5,080 bases of DNA from Lachnospiraceae bacterium (GCA_017476305.1 JAFVAA010000627.1:1-5080), one strand, 5' to 3'; shown: positions 1 to 5,080, numbered from the stretch's first letter. Notes: a model not told the origin generated them from the letters alone. A program made the numbers and translations.

Positions 1-849
1 GCCGAGTGGTATGACGGATATCTGTTCGGGCGGGATAAGATGTACTGCCCGTGGGATGTACTGTCTTATGTGCAGTCCGTTCTGGACGGTTCGTACAGTG
101 AGGTGATGGGACCGAAGAGCTACTGGATGAACACATCGGAGACATCCCTGAATCTGATCCATGGCTTTTTAGGAAAGACTGCCGGGGCGAACGAAAGCTT
201 TGAGCAGTTACTGGCAGGGGGAACGATAGACTGTACGGTCAATGAATATGTACCGTATCACAGGATCCATGAGAGCGGTGAGAACCTGTGGTCCGCACTT
301 GTGGAGACTGGATATCTTACGAAGACAGTCACAGAAGAAATGCCCCTCATGCCGCTCTGTATTCCGAACCGGTCCATACAGCTCGTCTTCCGGCAGGAGG
401 TTTGGAACTATTTTAAGGAGAGGATTGAGAATGCCTGTGTCAGTGATTTTATGAGTGCCCTGTGGGGCGGTGAGACAGAGCGTGCCGAAGCGGCACTGGC
501 ACAGATCCTGGAGGCGGCATTATCCTTTTACCATCAGTACCGGGAATACAGCTACCATCTGATCTTAGCCGGTTTCTTTACCGGACTGGGATACCCCGTG
601 CAGTCGGAACGGGAGACGGGATACGGACGGAGCGACCTGATCATTCCCGACCCGGCGAGGAACCGCTGCCTGATCCTGGAGCTGAAGCACGTAAAGGAGG
701 AATCGGAGATGGAGGCTGCACTCAGGGAAGCCTCCGGTCAGATCATAGACAAGAGGTATGACAGCCGGTTCAGATACGAAGGGTACACACAGAGGCTCCT
801 GTATGGCATGGCGTTTTGTGATAAAAAGGTCAGGATTTTGGAAGTGTGA
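1..849 (+). CDS. AAA-ATPase-like / PD-(D/E)XK nuclease-domain protein, C-terminal part
   Basis: The reading frame is open from the first base, so this is the last ~282 residues of a gene that starts upstream; the ATG at 40 is internal. The opening residues AEWYDGYLFG followed by CPWDVLSYV are the hallmark of the end of the AAA-ATPase-like domain (PF09820 type) that usually precedes a PDDEXK_9 (DUF1703) domain. The C-terminal nuclease fold is visible: a Glu-rich strand (QSERETGYGRSDLII) with the active-site Asp codon at 634, the ELK motif with Glu at 679 and Lys at 685, then a Gln-containing helix (ASGQIIDKRY). All core catalytic residues appear present. Such proteins are abundant, often multicopy, in gut Clostridia and Bacteroidetes; their function is not established, and a nuclease or defence role is only inferred. 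GC content here (about 55% over the first 60 bases) is well above the DNA that follows. Family assignment is strong; the P-loop lies outside the window. Confidence 0.9.
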   Translation, partial: AEWYDGYLFGRDKMYCPWDVLSYVQSVLDGSYSEVMGPKSYWMNTSETSLNLIHGFLGKTAGANESFEQLLAGGTIDCTVNEYVPYHRIHESGENLWSALVETGYLTKTVTEEMPLMPLCIPNRSIQLVFRQEVWNYFKERIENACVSDFMSALWGGETERAEAALAQILEAALSFYHQYREYSYHLILAGFFTGLGYPVQSERETGYGRSDLIIPDPARNRCLILELKHVKEESEMEAALREASGQIIDKRYDSRFRYEGYTQRLLYGMAFCDKKVRILEV

Positions 850-895
850 ATTGAAAGGAATCTGGTTAAATAAAAAAAGAGGGATTTAGAAATTT

Positions 896-1602
896 ATGAA
901 AGAGAAAAAGTATTACGTCCATGAAACGAGCATTGTGTATGATGAACATTTGCTATCTGATGTCAGGAATAACTGCAGTTTCGTGAAACAGATTTTTTAC
1001 AATTTAAAAAATGGAAATATAGCGGCAGCGAAAAAAATATTAAAAGATTTTCTTATTTCTTTTATGGATGAGGGATTTTTGGTAAACGAATTAAATAATT
1101 CATATGCGTTTAGAGGAATTGCTCCTTATGTGGATTTAAGATCCGATGGATATGATGCTTTATATGATAAGAATCTATCGACAGATATTACCTTTTTTAG
1201 AATGAGAACAAAAGATGAAGGAGATGCGGCTCAGATAACAGAATTAAAGATATAGTGCATCTTCCCTATGATTTGGCGTTTAAAGCCTCAGAAATGAGAT
1301 ATAGCAGGGCAGGAAGTCCGTGCCTGTATTTAGCTGTTACTTCATGGGCATGTGCTAAAGAGTGCAGATGGGATGATAGTACTCAGGAATTATACGGATC
1401 CGTATTCATTCCTAATAAAGCCGGGAAAAACCTAAAGGTGCTGAATCTCCTGATTGATGGGATTCATCATGCGAAATCAGATGTGGATGCTGATATAAGA
1501 TTGGATTTACAGCGGGCAATGATAAAACTGTATCCGCTGGTATTGGCAATGTCATATAGAATCAATTTTCCTGATTCCTCGTATGAAGGATTTTTTCTGT
1601 GA
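896..1602 (+). pseudogene. RES-domain protein (NAD+ phosphorylase/glycohydrolase family), frameshifted and 3'-truncated
   Basis: Two frames join into one RES-domain protein. The first (896-1255) gives an N-terminal helical region and then the RES start, FRGIAPYVDLRSDGYDALY and FFRMRTKDE. The second continues as DIVHLPYDLAFKASEMRYS, then GSPCLYLAVTSWACAKECRW and ELYGSVFIP. Restoring one A in the run at about 1246-1249 (GAATTAAAGATATAG) removes the TAG and gives ELKDIVHLPYDL without a gap. The family's namesake residues can be proposed: Arg in FFRMR, Glu in AKECRW and Ser in AMSYRI. RES proteins, for example in Xre-RES toxin-antitoxin pairs, deplete NAD+. The N-terminal portion may be a HEPN/RES-associated domain (inference). 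No Xre-type antitoxin gene is next to it. Homology fades after about 1570, where the next fragment begins, so the C-terminal part is missing. ATG 896 is the first start after an in-frame TAG at 887; AGAGGG lies 12 bases upstream, a long spacing. Probably non-functional. Confidence 0.75.
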
Positions 1603-1987
1603 TTGGGTCATGGATTACTATAGCGAGTTTAAGTATGGTTTTAATAAGCTAATCCCTAATTCTAAAAGTAACGACAGGCAAAATGATATAGCGGATGTTT
1701 TAAGTGATGGGGATGGATTTTTGAATTTTAATTATACATGGACCTTAGAGCGTGTGTATGAGATAGATGAATGCAGTGTCTGCCATGTGCATGGAAGGGT
1801 AGGGGACAGCAGTAAAGAAATATTTCTTGGTCATGGAGAAGAGGATGGAGTAAGTGAAGCGTTTGGAATTATGGGTGCTGAAAGCAATCTTAGTCTCCTG
1901 AAACGATCACTTTATAAGGATACGGCGAAAGCATGGAACAGGCATACAGATTTTTTTGACAGGATTGGGGATGAGTTAGGTACATAA
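1583..1987 (+). pseudogene. AbiH-family abortive infection protein, internal fragment
   Basis: The 134 codons carry the most conserved part of the AbiH family (PF14253): FLNFNYTWTLERVYEI, then CSVCHVHGRVGDS and IFLGHGEEDG. A helix typical of the region just before it (KDFFCDWVMDYY) is also present. The family's N-terminal motif (an NGFD-type segment after a short hydrophobic strand) is absent, so roughly the first 120-130 residues are missing. The 3' end is cut after HTDFFDRIGDEL, before the usual last conserved segment. The ATG at 1583 is simply the first in frame; homology may begin a few codons earlier at about 1574, inside the end of the RES frame. No ribosome binding site precedes it. 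AbiH proteins are phage-resistance proteins with an unclear mechanism. As it stands this is a remnant, though a short product cannot be ruled out. Confidence 0.8.
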
Positions 1988-2305
1988 ATAAGTTCACGGA
2001 CTCTGAACGTAAAGAGAATACGGATAAAGGCAGGAAAATAGAGGAGCAGATAAGGAAAGTGGAAAATCTGGGATTTAAAGTTGCAGTTGACGGCAGATGG
2101 TAAAGAAAATGTTGTTATTTATAGACGGTATGGTATGTTCTATTTAGATACTCTGCAGGCAGATGTTCTGCTTGGGAAATTTCCGGTATTCAAGGATGAG
2201 GAACTTTATAAAGTTAATCATGTGGCAGATTTCTATAGTTCGCTGCTTAAAGATGTTCCCGGTTTAATGATTCCGGTTGTAAAAGAAGGAATGTATAGCT
2301 CATAG
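1975..2305 (+). pseudogene. Unrecognised reading frame with a frame break
   Basis: Immediately after the AbiH fragment a lysine/glutamate-rich frame (1975-2100; for example GRKIEEQIRKVENLGFKV) runs to TAA. A second frame (TTG 2081 to TAG 2303) gives ADGKENVVIYRRYGMFYLD, then FPVFKDEELYKVNHVADFY and GLMIPVVKEGMYSS. Skipping a single G at about 2084 (GTTGCAG) joins the two as GFKVQLTADGKENVVIY, so they may be one broken gene. After the TAG the same frame continues into the CotH-like remnant, so this could also be the front of that gene with a nonsense mutation. There is no ribosome binding site for TTG 2081. I do not recognise the family. Protein-like composition argues that this was once coding. 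Confidence 0.45.
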
Positions 2306-2825
2306 GCGCAGTACACCATAAAGCTTCCGGAAGGAGTAGACAGGAAAAGTGTCCAGGTCAGGTTGAAAGGGTGTAGATATTTGTGGAGATAAAATCTATC
2401 GTAGTAATACCGAGAAAGAAATACGAATTGATGGACAGAAGATAAGCAGATGGTCAGGCTTTCATTGGAGTGAGGATGCAGTCTACACTATATCGTATAA
2501 AGGAAAAGATGTTAAGGCAAGATTTATGAAGTCATCGGCATTGCCTACCGTATTCATTGGAACCGAAACCGGATCTATGGAGCAGCTGAATGCAGATAAG
2601 ACTAATAAAGAGTCAGGTAAAATTATGGTCTTGGAGGAGGATGGAACGGTTTCTTATCATGGGAATCTCTCTATTAGGGGCAGGGGGAATTCGACATATA
2701 GTAGTTTCGAGAAGAAGCCTTTTAATATTAAACTAGAAAATGGAAGATGGAAAAGACTATCAGGCAGAAAAGAGAGAAACCGCTCGCTCCGAAAAGCTTT
2801 CAAGAAAATAAATTTGATAAATTAG
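2306..2825 (+). pseudogene. CotH-like protein, ectodomain/N-terminal fragment, frameshifted
   Basis: The strongest signature is in the frame covering 2367-2825: SSALPTVFIGTETGSMEQLN, then NKESGKIMVLEEDG, LSIRGRGNSTYSSFEKKPF and NIKLENG. This is the start of the CotH domain (PF08757), where G-R-G-N-S-T and K-K-P-x-x-I-K-L are typical. Upstream, 2306-2366 reads QYTIKLPEGVDRKSVQVRLK in another frame; one extra base in AAAGGGTGTAGA (2366-2376) explains the shift, giving RLKGVDICGDKIY. The CotH similarity stops at about 2750. The following arginine/lysine-rich residues do not look like CotH, and the kinase core with its catalytic residues is missing. CotH proteins are atypical protein kinases of spore coats, and related secreted or membrane-anchored proteins occur widely in Clostridia. 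No start codon with a ribosome binding site and no signal peptide remain, so this is a pseudogene. Confidence 0.78.
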
Positions 2826-2917
2826 AGATGAATTTGCTGGTTGTGTACGAAAGGAATAAAGATATTACAAAAGAAAAGATGAAGAAAGAGTATCCTAGGT
2901 TTATGAATATTGTATAA
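2732..2917 (+). pseudogene. C-terminal tail of an unrecognised gene
   Basis: In a frame different from the CotH remnant, an open stretch (first ATG 2747) encodes KREKPLAPKSFQENKFDKLE, then MNLLVVYERNKDITKEKMKK and EYPRFMNIV before TAA at 2915. Its amino-acid mix is far more protein-like than the overlapping end of the CotH frame (KERNRSLRKAFKK), so the real junction between the two genes probably lies at about 2745-2760. There is no convincing ribosome binding site for the ATG at 2747 or 2828, which favours a severed C-terminus over a small gene. I do not recognise the family. Confidence 0.4.
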
Positions 2918-2920
2918 AAT
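2911..2920 (+). promoter_or_regulatory. Possible -10 element upstream of the 115-aa gene
   Basis: TGTATAAAAT contains a good TATAAA hexamer (2913-2918), 27 bases before the ATG at 2946. The sequence 17 bases upstream (GTATCC) is not a -35 match, so this rests on the -10 element alone and remains tentative. Confidence 0.25.
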
Positions 2921-2945
2921 CTGTTGGATTGAAGGAGGGTAAAAA

Positions 2946-3293
2946 ATGGATCTTAAGAGTTGCGTATTATATAATTTTGGTTACGATAGCAGCTTTTCGG
3001 ATTTATACAATGAAGTGAATGTTTTCTGTGCTCTTATGAATAACAATGTGGTTTCGTCAGAAAAGGTTTTGCAAAATACAGGCATAAATCTTTTGATTAA
3101 ACTTGCTGATGATCAATGTGATATATACGAAAGGCTTAAGAAAACAGCTGAAAAGTTTGGATATAAGAATGAGTTCAAAAGACCCGATTGGGACGCTTTC
3201 CAAGAATACGATGAATTCTTGCAGAGCAGAATGAGTGATAACCAATGGAAGAGGTTGGTTGAGAAGCGGAAGAAAGTAGAGCTAAAGTTGTGA
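2946..3293 (+). CDS. Hypothetical 115-aa protein
   Basis: This is a complete frame with an excellent ribosome binding site, AAGGAGGG (2932-2939), 6 bases before ATG, so it is likely translated. The product begins MDLKSCVLYNFGYDSSFSDL, has a helical middle (INLLIKLADDQCDIYERLKK), a segment rich in acidic and aromatic residues (RPDWDAFQEYDEFL) and a basic end (WKRLVEKRKKVELKL). There is no signal peptide or membrane segment. I do not recognise the family. The TIR-like gene start follows after 27 bases with its own ribosome binding site, so the two were probably co-transcribed; this gene may be the partner of that lost TIR protein. Whether the 115-aa protein is full length or itself a shortened gene cannot be told from the sequence. 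Confidence 0.6.
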   Translation: MDLKSCVLYNFGYDSSFSDLYNEVNVFCALMNNNVVSSEKVLQNTGINLLIKLADDQCDIYERLKKTAEKFGYKNEFKRPDWDAFQEYDEFLQSRMSDNQWKRLVEKRKKVELKL

Positions 3294-3320
3294 ATATGGA
3301 TATCTTGAAGGAGATTTTTA

Positions 3321-3401
3321 ATGGCATATCATGATAGGGTATATGTTTCCATGGATGCGGACAATTGTATCAGGCTACTGCCGACTATAACATTTGTTTA
3401 G
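3321..3401 (+). pseudogene. N-terminal start of a probable TIR-like (DUF1863/ThsB-type) protein, truncated
   Basis: AGGAG (3309-3313) lies 7 bases before ATG 3321, a well-formed translation start. The product opens MAYHDRVYVSMDADN, closely resembling the first strand of Firmicute TIR-like proteins annotated as DUF1863/ThsB type, which typically start M-x-Y-(R/K/H)-N-K-x-Y-V-x-F-D-x-D-x-D-I. Around residue 16-18 the similarity ends, and the frame runs to TAG at 3399 through CIRLLPTITFV, which overlaps the HAD fragment in another frame. Family members sense or produce NAD-derived signals, or degrade NAD, in anti-phage systems such as Thoeris. Here only about 15 codons remain, so the call rests on a short match and there is no functional domain. 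The healthy start suggests that the deletion is recent. Confidence 0.45.
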
Positions 3402-3604
3402 GAGATTCATGGATGATCGGCGACAGCTGGCGTGATGTGGAGGCCGGGCATTCTGCAGGATGTAAAACTGCCCTGCTTGTTGGTGAGGGAACGGAAGGGG
3501 CAGGTATGGATCCGGGTGATGCAATAAGGGGAAATGATACAGGTTGCAATCCTGATATGGTAGAATCTAATCTTTTGAAAGTGGTGCGGAAGATTCTTCT
3601 GTAG
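3365..3604 (+). pseudogene. HAD-family phosphatase (histidinol-phosphatase/GmhB-like), C-terminal fragment
   Basis: The frame encodes YQATADYNICLGDSWMIGDS and then WRDVEAGHSAGCKTALLVGE. This is the C-terminal HAD motif IV (G-D-S-x-x-D-V-x-A-G) followed by the A-G-(C/M)-K-T-x-L-(I/L)-V strand, as in the D,D-heptose 1,7-bisphosphate phosphatase (GmhB) and HisB-N type of HAD enzymes. The motif I nucleophile (DxDGT), motif II and motif III Lys should lie upstream in a protein of about 180 residues but are absent; the frame is blocked by TAG at 3335. The TTG at 3365 has no ribosome binding site and is not a real start. The native C-terminus (SNLLKVVRKILL) appears retained. In Firmicutes such enzymes are usually part of surface-sugar or nucleotide-sugar gene clusters, unlike anything else nearby, so this is displaced or residual DNA. 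Confidence 0.72.
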
Positions 3605-3666
3605 GAAATGCGGGTGGAATTTGTGTATGTCTATCATGAATCAGACTGTTTTTGCCGAAGATAATA

Positions 3667-3703
3667 TTGAATTAAGCAACATTTTTTAATATTATAATAT
3701 AAT
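3667..3703 (+). promoter_or_regulatory. AT-rich promoter-like region for the two-gene unit
   Basis: Two overlapping perfect -10 hexamers, TATAAT at 3693-3698 and 3698-3703, lie in a very AT-rich stretch. The nearest -35-like element is TTGAAT (3667-3672), giving a 20-base spacer, longer than the usual 17. A start site at about 3705 would give a leader of about 120 bases to ATG 3825. The -10 evidence is good, the -35 weak. Confidence 0.35.
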
Positions 3704-3705
3704 AA

Positions 3706-3828
3706 GATACATTTACAAATCCGAAAGGAGGGAAAAAGACAGTTATCAAGGGTTTGAATATAGATGTAAAGACCTTGGAGAGGGTATTTAAAAACTACTA
3801 CTACATATTTTTGAGGAGATTATTATGA
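3706..3828 (+). other. Leader reading frame with strong ribosome binding site but no standard start codon
   Basis: AAAGGAGGG (3724-3732) is one of the best ribosome binding sites in the window, yet no ATG, GTG or TTG follows at the proper distance. The frame open from 3706 reads VIKGLNIDVKTLERVFKNYY and ends in TGA (3826-3828). That stop overlaps the ATG of the next gene as ATGA, a classical coupling arrangement. The in-frame TTG (3754) is about 21 bases from the binding site, too far for normal use. It could be a small gene that lost its start (the triplets at 3739-3744, ACA GTT, sit where ATG should be), the stub of a deleted gene, or a leader using a rare start. I do not recognise the peptide. 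Confidence 0.35.
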
Positions 3829-3998
3829 ATGAGACAAGAACAAACACATTGGATTGGATAAAATCGCATATGGAAAAGTTAAAATTGGATAATGAAAGTG
3901 ATGATATCAATAATATTGTAGAAGAGATGAAAGGAATCACCATTGATATGCCAATTGGATTAACAAAAGAAATATTGGAGGAGAAGACTAAATGCTAG
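3825..3998 (+). CDS. Small acidic protein (57 aa), first gene of an overlapping pair
   Basis: ATG 3825 follows GAGGAG (3813-3818) at 6 bases. The product starts MNETRTNTLDWIKSHMEKLK, continues with the acidic SDDINNIVEEMKG, then ITIDMPIGLTKEILEEKTKC. I count 13 Asp/Glu against 8 Lys/Arg, so it is net acidic, with mostly helical character and no membrane segment or visible DNA-binding motif. Its last 7 bases overlap the next gene (ATGCTAG, 3992-3998), so the downstream protein is probably translated in coupling with it. A small acidic protein encoded just before and overlapping a larger one is an arrangement often seen for antitoxin or chaperone-like partners, but that role is inference only. 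I do not recognise the family. Confidence 0.65.
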   Translation: MNETRTNTLDWIKSHMEKLKLDNESDDINNIVEEMKGITIDMPIGLTKEILEEKTKC

Positions 3999-4618
3999 AA
4001 AATACATATGATATTTTGTGGAACAATTGTGTGAGCCCGGCTGCAAATGAATTATTTTCTTTTTATAATGATGATTATCGTAAAAAATATAATTGGAGAT
4101 TCGATAGTAGTGATGAGCTGCGGAGACAGGTATATCAGGAATATTGTAATAATAGAAATTTGATTCATGAGGATTTTTTCCGAGGGAAAAAATATGACTT
4201 GCACAAAATAGGAGCATGTTTTGCGAGAGCTATTATAGAGATTTGTCCACTTAAATTTGATATGTGTGAAGATTTACCGGAAATTGTGGTTCTTTCAAAT
4301 TATTGGCTGGCTGTTTCATCAAGTATTTATATTGTTCGTTTTATACTGCTGCATGATTATTTAAAAGTGGATAATGCATTGGCAGAAAAATTGCAAACGA
4401 ATAGTAGATTTAGTTTTCCAAGGACGACACCGGGACATTATTTGTATTTAAGAGGAAAAGTCCGGGCATTAGCTGTAAATGATGGCAATAACATTTCTTT
4501 TGACTTTTTGGGTTATGCAGATATGCTCTTTTGGTTGGAGTATTATAATCGTCAGCTTTTGGAGAATAAATTAGAGCCTATGGTACTTAGAAATCTACAG
4601 TTGAAGAGCGTGGAATAG
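3992..4618 (+). CDS. Hypothetical 208-aa protein, second gene of an overlapping pair
   Basis: ATG 3992 lies 8 bases after GGAGGAG (3977-3983), which sits inside the end of the 57-aa gene; the start choice is firm. The protein looks complete and soluble with helical regions. Notable segments are YRKKYNWRFDSSDELRRQ (residues 29-46), a motif YDLHKIGACFARAIIE (68-83), a hydrophobic segment NYWLAVSSSIYIVRFILLHD (about 104-123), and a C-terminal Trp/Tyr-rich helix MLFWLEYYNRQLLE. The D-x-H-K-I-x-A-C-F-x-x-A-I pattern resembles a D-R-H-K-(I/V)-A-A segment I associate with uncharacterised Firmicute proteins near defence or toxin genes. I cannot name a Pfam family and see no confident catalytic motif. 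Unlike its upstream neighbours it is unbroken, which suggests that it is under selection or recently acquired. Real gene: near certain. Function: unknown. Confidence 0.82.
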   Translation: MLENTYDILWNNCVSPAANELFSFYNDDYRKKYNWRFDSSDELRRQVYQEYCNNRNLIHEDFFRGKKYDLHKIGACFARAIIEICPLKFDMCEDLPEIVVLSNYWLAVSSSIYIVRFILLHDYLKVDNALAEKLQTNSRFSFPRTTPGHYLYLRGKVRALAVNDGNNISFDFLGYADMLFWLEYYNRQLLENKLEPMVLRNLQLKSVE

Positions 4619-5052
4619 TTTTGACATTTTGAATTTTAATGTACTGTTCAATCCATCGAGAATGATAGGATGCAGTAGTTCCAGAATAAGAAACCGGGTA
4701 CATTGACAAGTCGAACGATGAAGCGGACATTATCAAGGAACCGGTAGTAATTATACTTTATAAATTGACAGCAGAAATGTTTGTATCTTCTAAGGGAATG
4801 AGGGAATGAATCCATGTGCTGATACCTCAGTGTTACGATACTCAGATAAGAATCTTATATTTTAAGTTTAAGGACAGCTTCTTGTACTTCAGGTGATTCT
4901 CAGCAGGGTGTACGGGTGACAGTAGAGGGGTATAAATATGGGGATATGTCAGGGGAGGAGCTTATCAAAAGCGCAGGGAGGACAAGTCATACCTGGTTGG
5001 ATTTCCTGAAAGGGAAGATGGATATATAGAATGATTACGGAGGGAAACAGAG
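4619..5052 (+). other. Gene-poor stretch with decayed coding remnants
   Basis: There is no complete gene here. Two short open frames look like worn coding DNA. The first, 4690-4809, includes YIDKSNDEADIIKEPVVI and LYKLTAEMFVSSKG and ends in TGA. The second, 4850-5029, includes GVRVTVEGYKYGDMSGEELI and TSHTWLDFLKGKMDI and ends in TAG; it has no usable start with a ribosome binding site. The second resembles the end of a real protein, which I do not recognise. No terminator hairpin follows the 208-aa gene. Consensus TTGACA hexamers at 4621, 4703 and 4765 lack matching -10 elements. Confidence 0.4.
4794..4809. repeat. 8-base tandem duplication
   Basis: GGGAATGA is repeated twice directly (4794-4801 and 4802-4809) inside the decayed frame. 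The second copy contains the TGA that closes this frame, so a slippage duplication may have contributed to its decay. Confidence 0.6.
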
Positions 5053-5080
5053 ATGGCGCGATATACATTAAAGGTCTACC
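5053..5080 (+). CDS. Start of a gene running off the right edge
   Basis: GGAGGG (5039-5044) lies 8 bases before ATG 5053, and the frame MARYTLKVY is open to the window end. The opening resembles pRiA4b ORF-3-like proteins in Firmicutes (x-x-Y-T-(L/I)-K-V-Y-P-x-G-M), a family linked to mobile elements, but nine residues are too few for a firm call. That a gene starts here is likely; its identity is a guess. Confidence 0.5.

Noticed and set aside
242..454. 70-codon + strand frame inside the first gene
   Set aside because: It overlaps the AAA-ATPase-like/PD-(D/E)XK gene in another frame, with an Arg/Cys/Ser-rich composition typical of a shadow in GC-richer DNA.
896..1987. Programmed frameshifting producing one RES-AbiH fusion protein
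   Set aside because: The first break lacks a classic slippery heptamer with a downstream structure that I could see, and both domains are missing parts, so decay is simpler.
3057..3245. 62-codon open frame on the - strand
   Set aside because: It lies antisense inside the 115-aa gene, has no good ribosome binding site and has low-complexity hydrophobic composition typical of antisense AT-rich DNA.
890..3604. Integron or cassette array as the explanation for many short gene pieces
   Set aside because: I saw no attC-like inverted repeats or common spacer between fragments; the pieces are truncated within coding sequence rather than carried as whole genes.
3407..3637. 76-codon open frame on the - strand
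   Set aside because: It is antisense to the HAD fragment, whose + strand motif is clear. The His/Cys/Pro-rich composition is that of a shadow frame.
3960..4217. 85-codon open frame on the - strand
   Set aside because: It is antisense to the well-supported 208-aa gene; the Tyr/His/Phe-rich composition is artefactual.
4621..4770. Three TTGACA hexamers as possible promoters
   Set aside because: None has a credible -10 element at 16-18 bases, and no intact gene starts shortly downstream; chance matches in AT-rich DNA are likely.

Overview
The window looks like accessory DNA from a low-to-moderate-GC Firmicute, most likely a gut Clostridia/Lachnospiraceae-type bacterium. The basis is purine-rich AGGAGG ribosome binding sites, possible TTG starts, and protein families common in those genomes (AAA-ATPase-like/PD-(D/E)XK fusion, CotH, AbiH, RES). 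All recognisable coding sequence is on the + strand. I saw no tRNA, rRNA, CRISPR array, insertion sequence or convincing rho-independent terminator.

Region 1 (1-849) is the C-terminal part of one healthy, GC-richer gene entering from the left: an AAA-ATPase-like protein with a C-terminal PD-(D/E)XK nuclease domain. At about 850 the base composition drops sharply to AT-rich DNA.

Region 2 (about 890-3604) is a graveyard of gene pieces packed end to end in changing frames. In order: a RES-domain (NAD+-degrading toxin family) gene broken by a one-base frameshift and cut at its 3' end; an AbiH-family abortive-infection gene lacking both ends; an unrecognised reading frame with frame breaks; the ectodomain start of a CotH-like protein, also frameshifted and cut before the kinase core; the C-terminal tail of an unknown gene; an intact-looking 115-aa gene of unknown function (2946-3293); the first codons of what is probably a TIR-like (DUF1863/ThsB-type) gene with its own ribosome binding site; and, fused to it out of frame, the C-terminal quarter of a HAD-family phosphatase. 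Several fragments belong to anti-phage or toxin families, so this is probably a decayed defence island or deletion hot spot.

Region 3 (3660-4618) is the one well-organised unit. An AT-rich promoter-like stretch leads to a strong ribosome binding site with no normal start codon, then a 57-aa acidic protein gene, then a 208-aa gene overlapping it by 7 bases. The two genes each have excellent ribosome binding sites and look like a translationally coupled pair of unknown function. This is the best candidate here for an undescribed two-gene module.

Region 4 (4619-5052) holds only short decayed reading frames and an 8-base tandem duplication. A new gene starts at 5053 with a good ribosome binding site and runs off the right edge.
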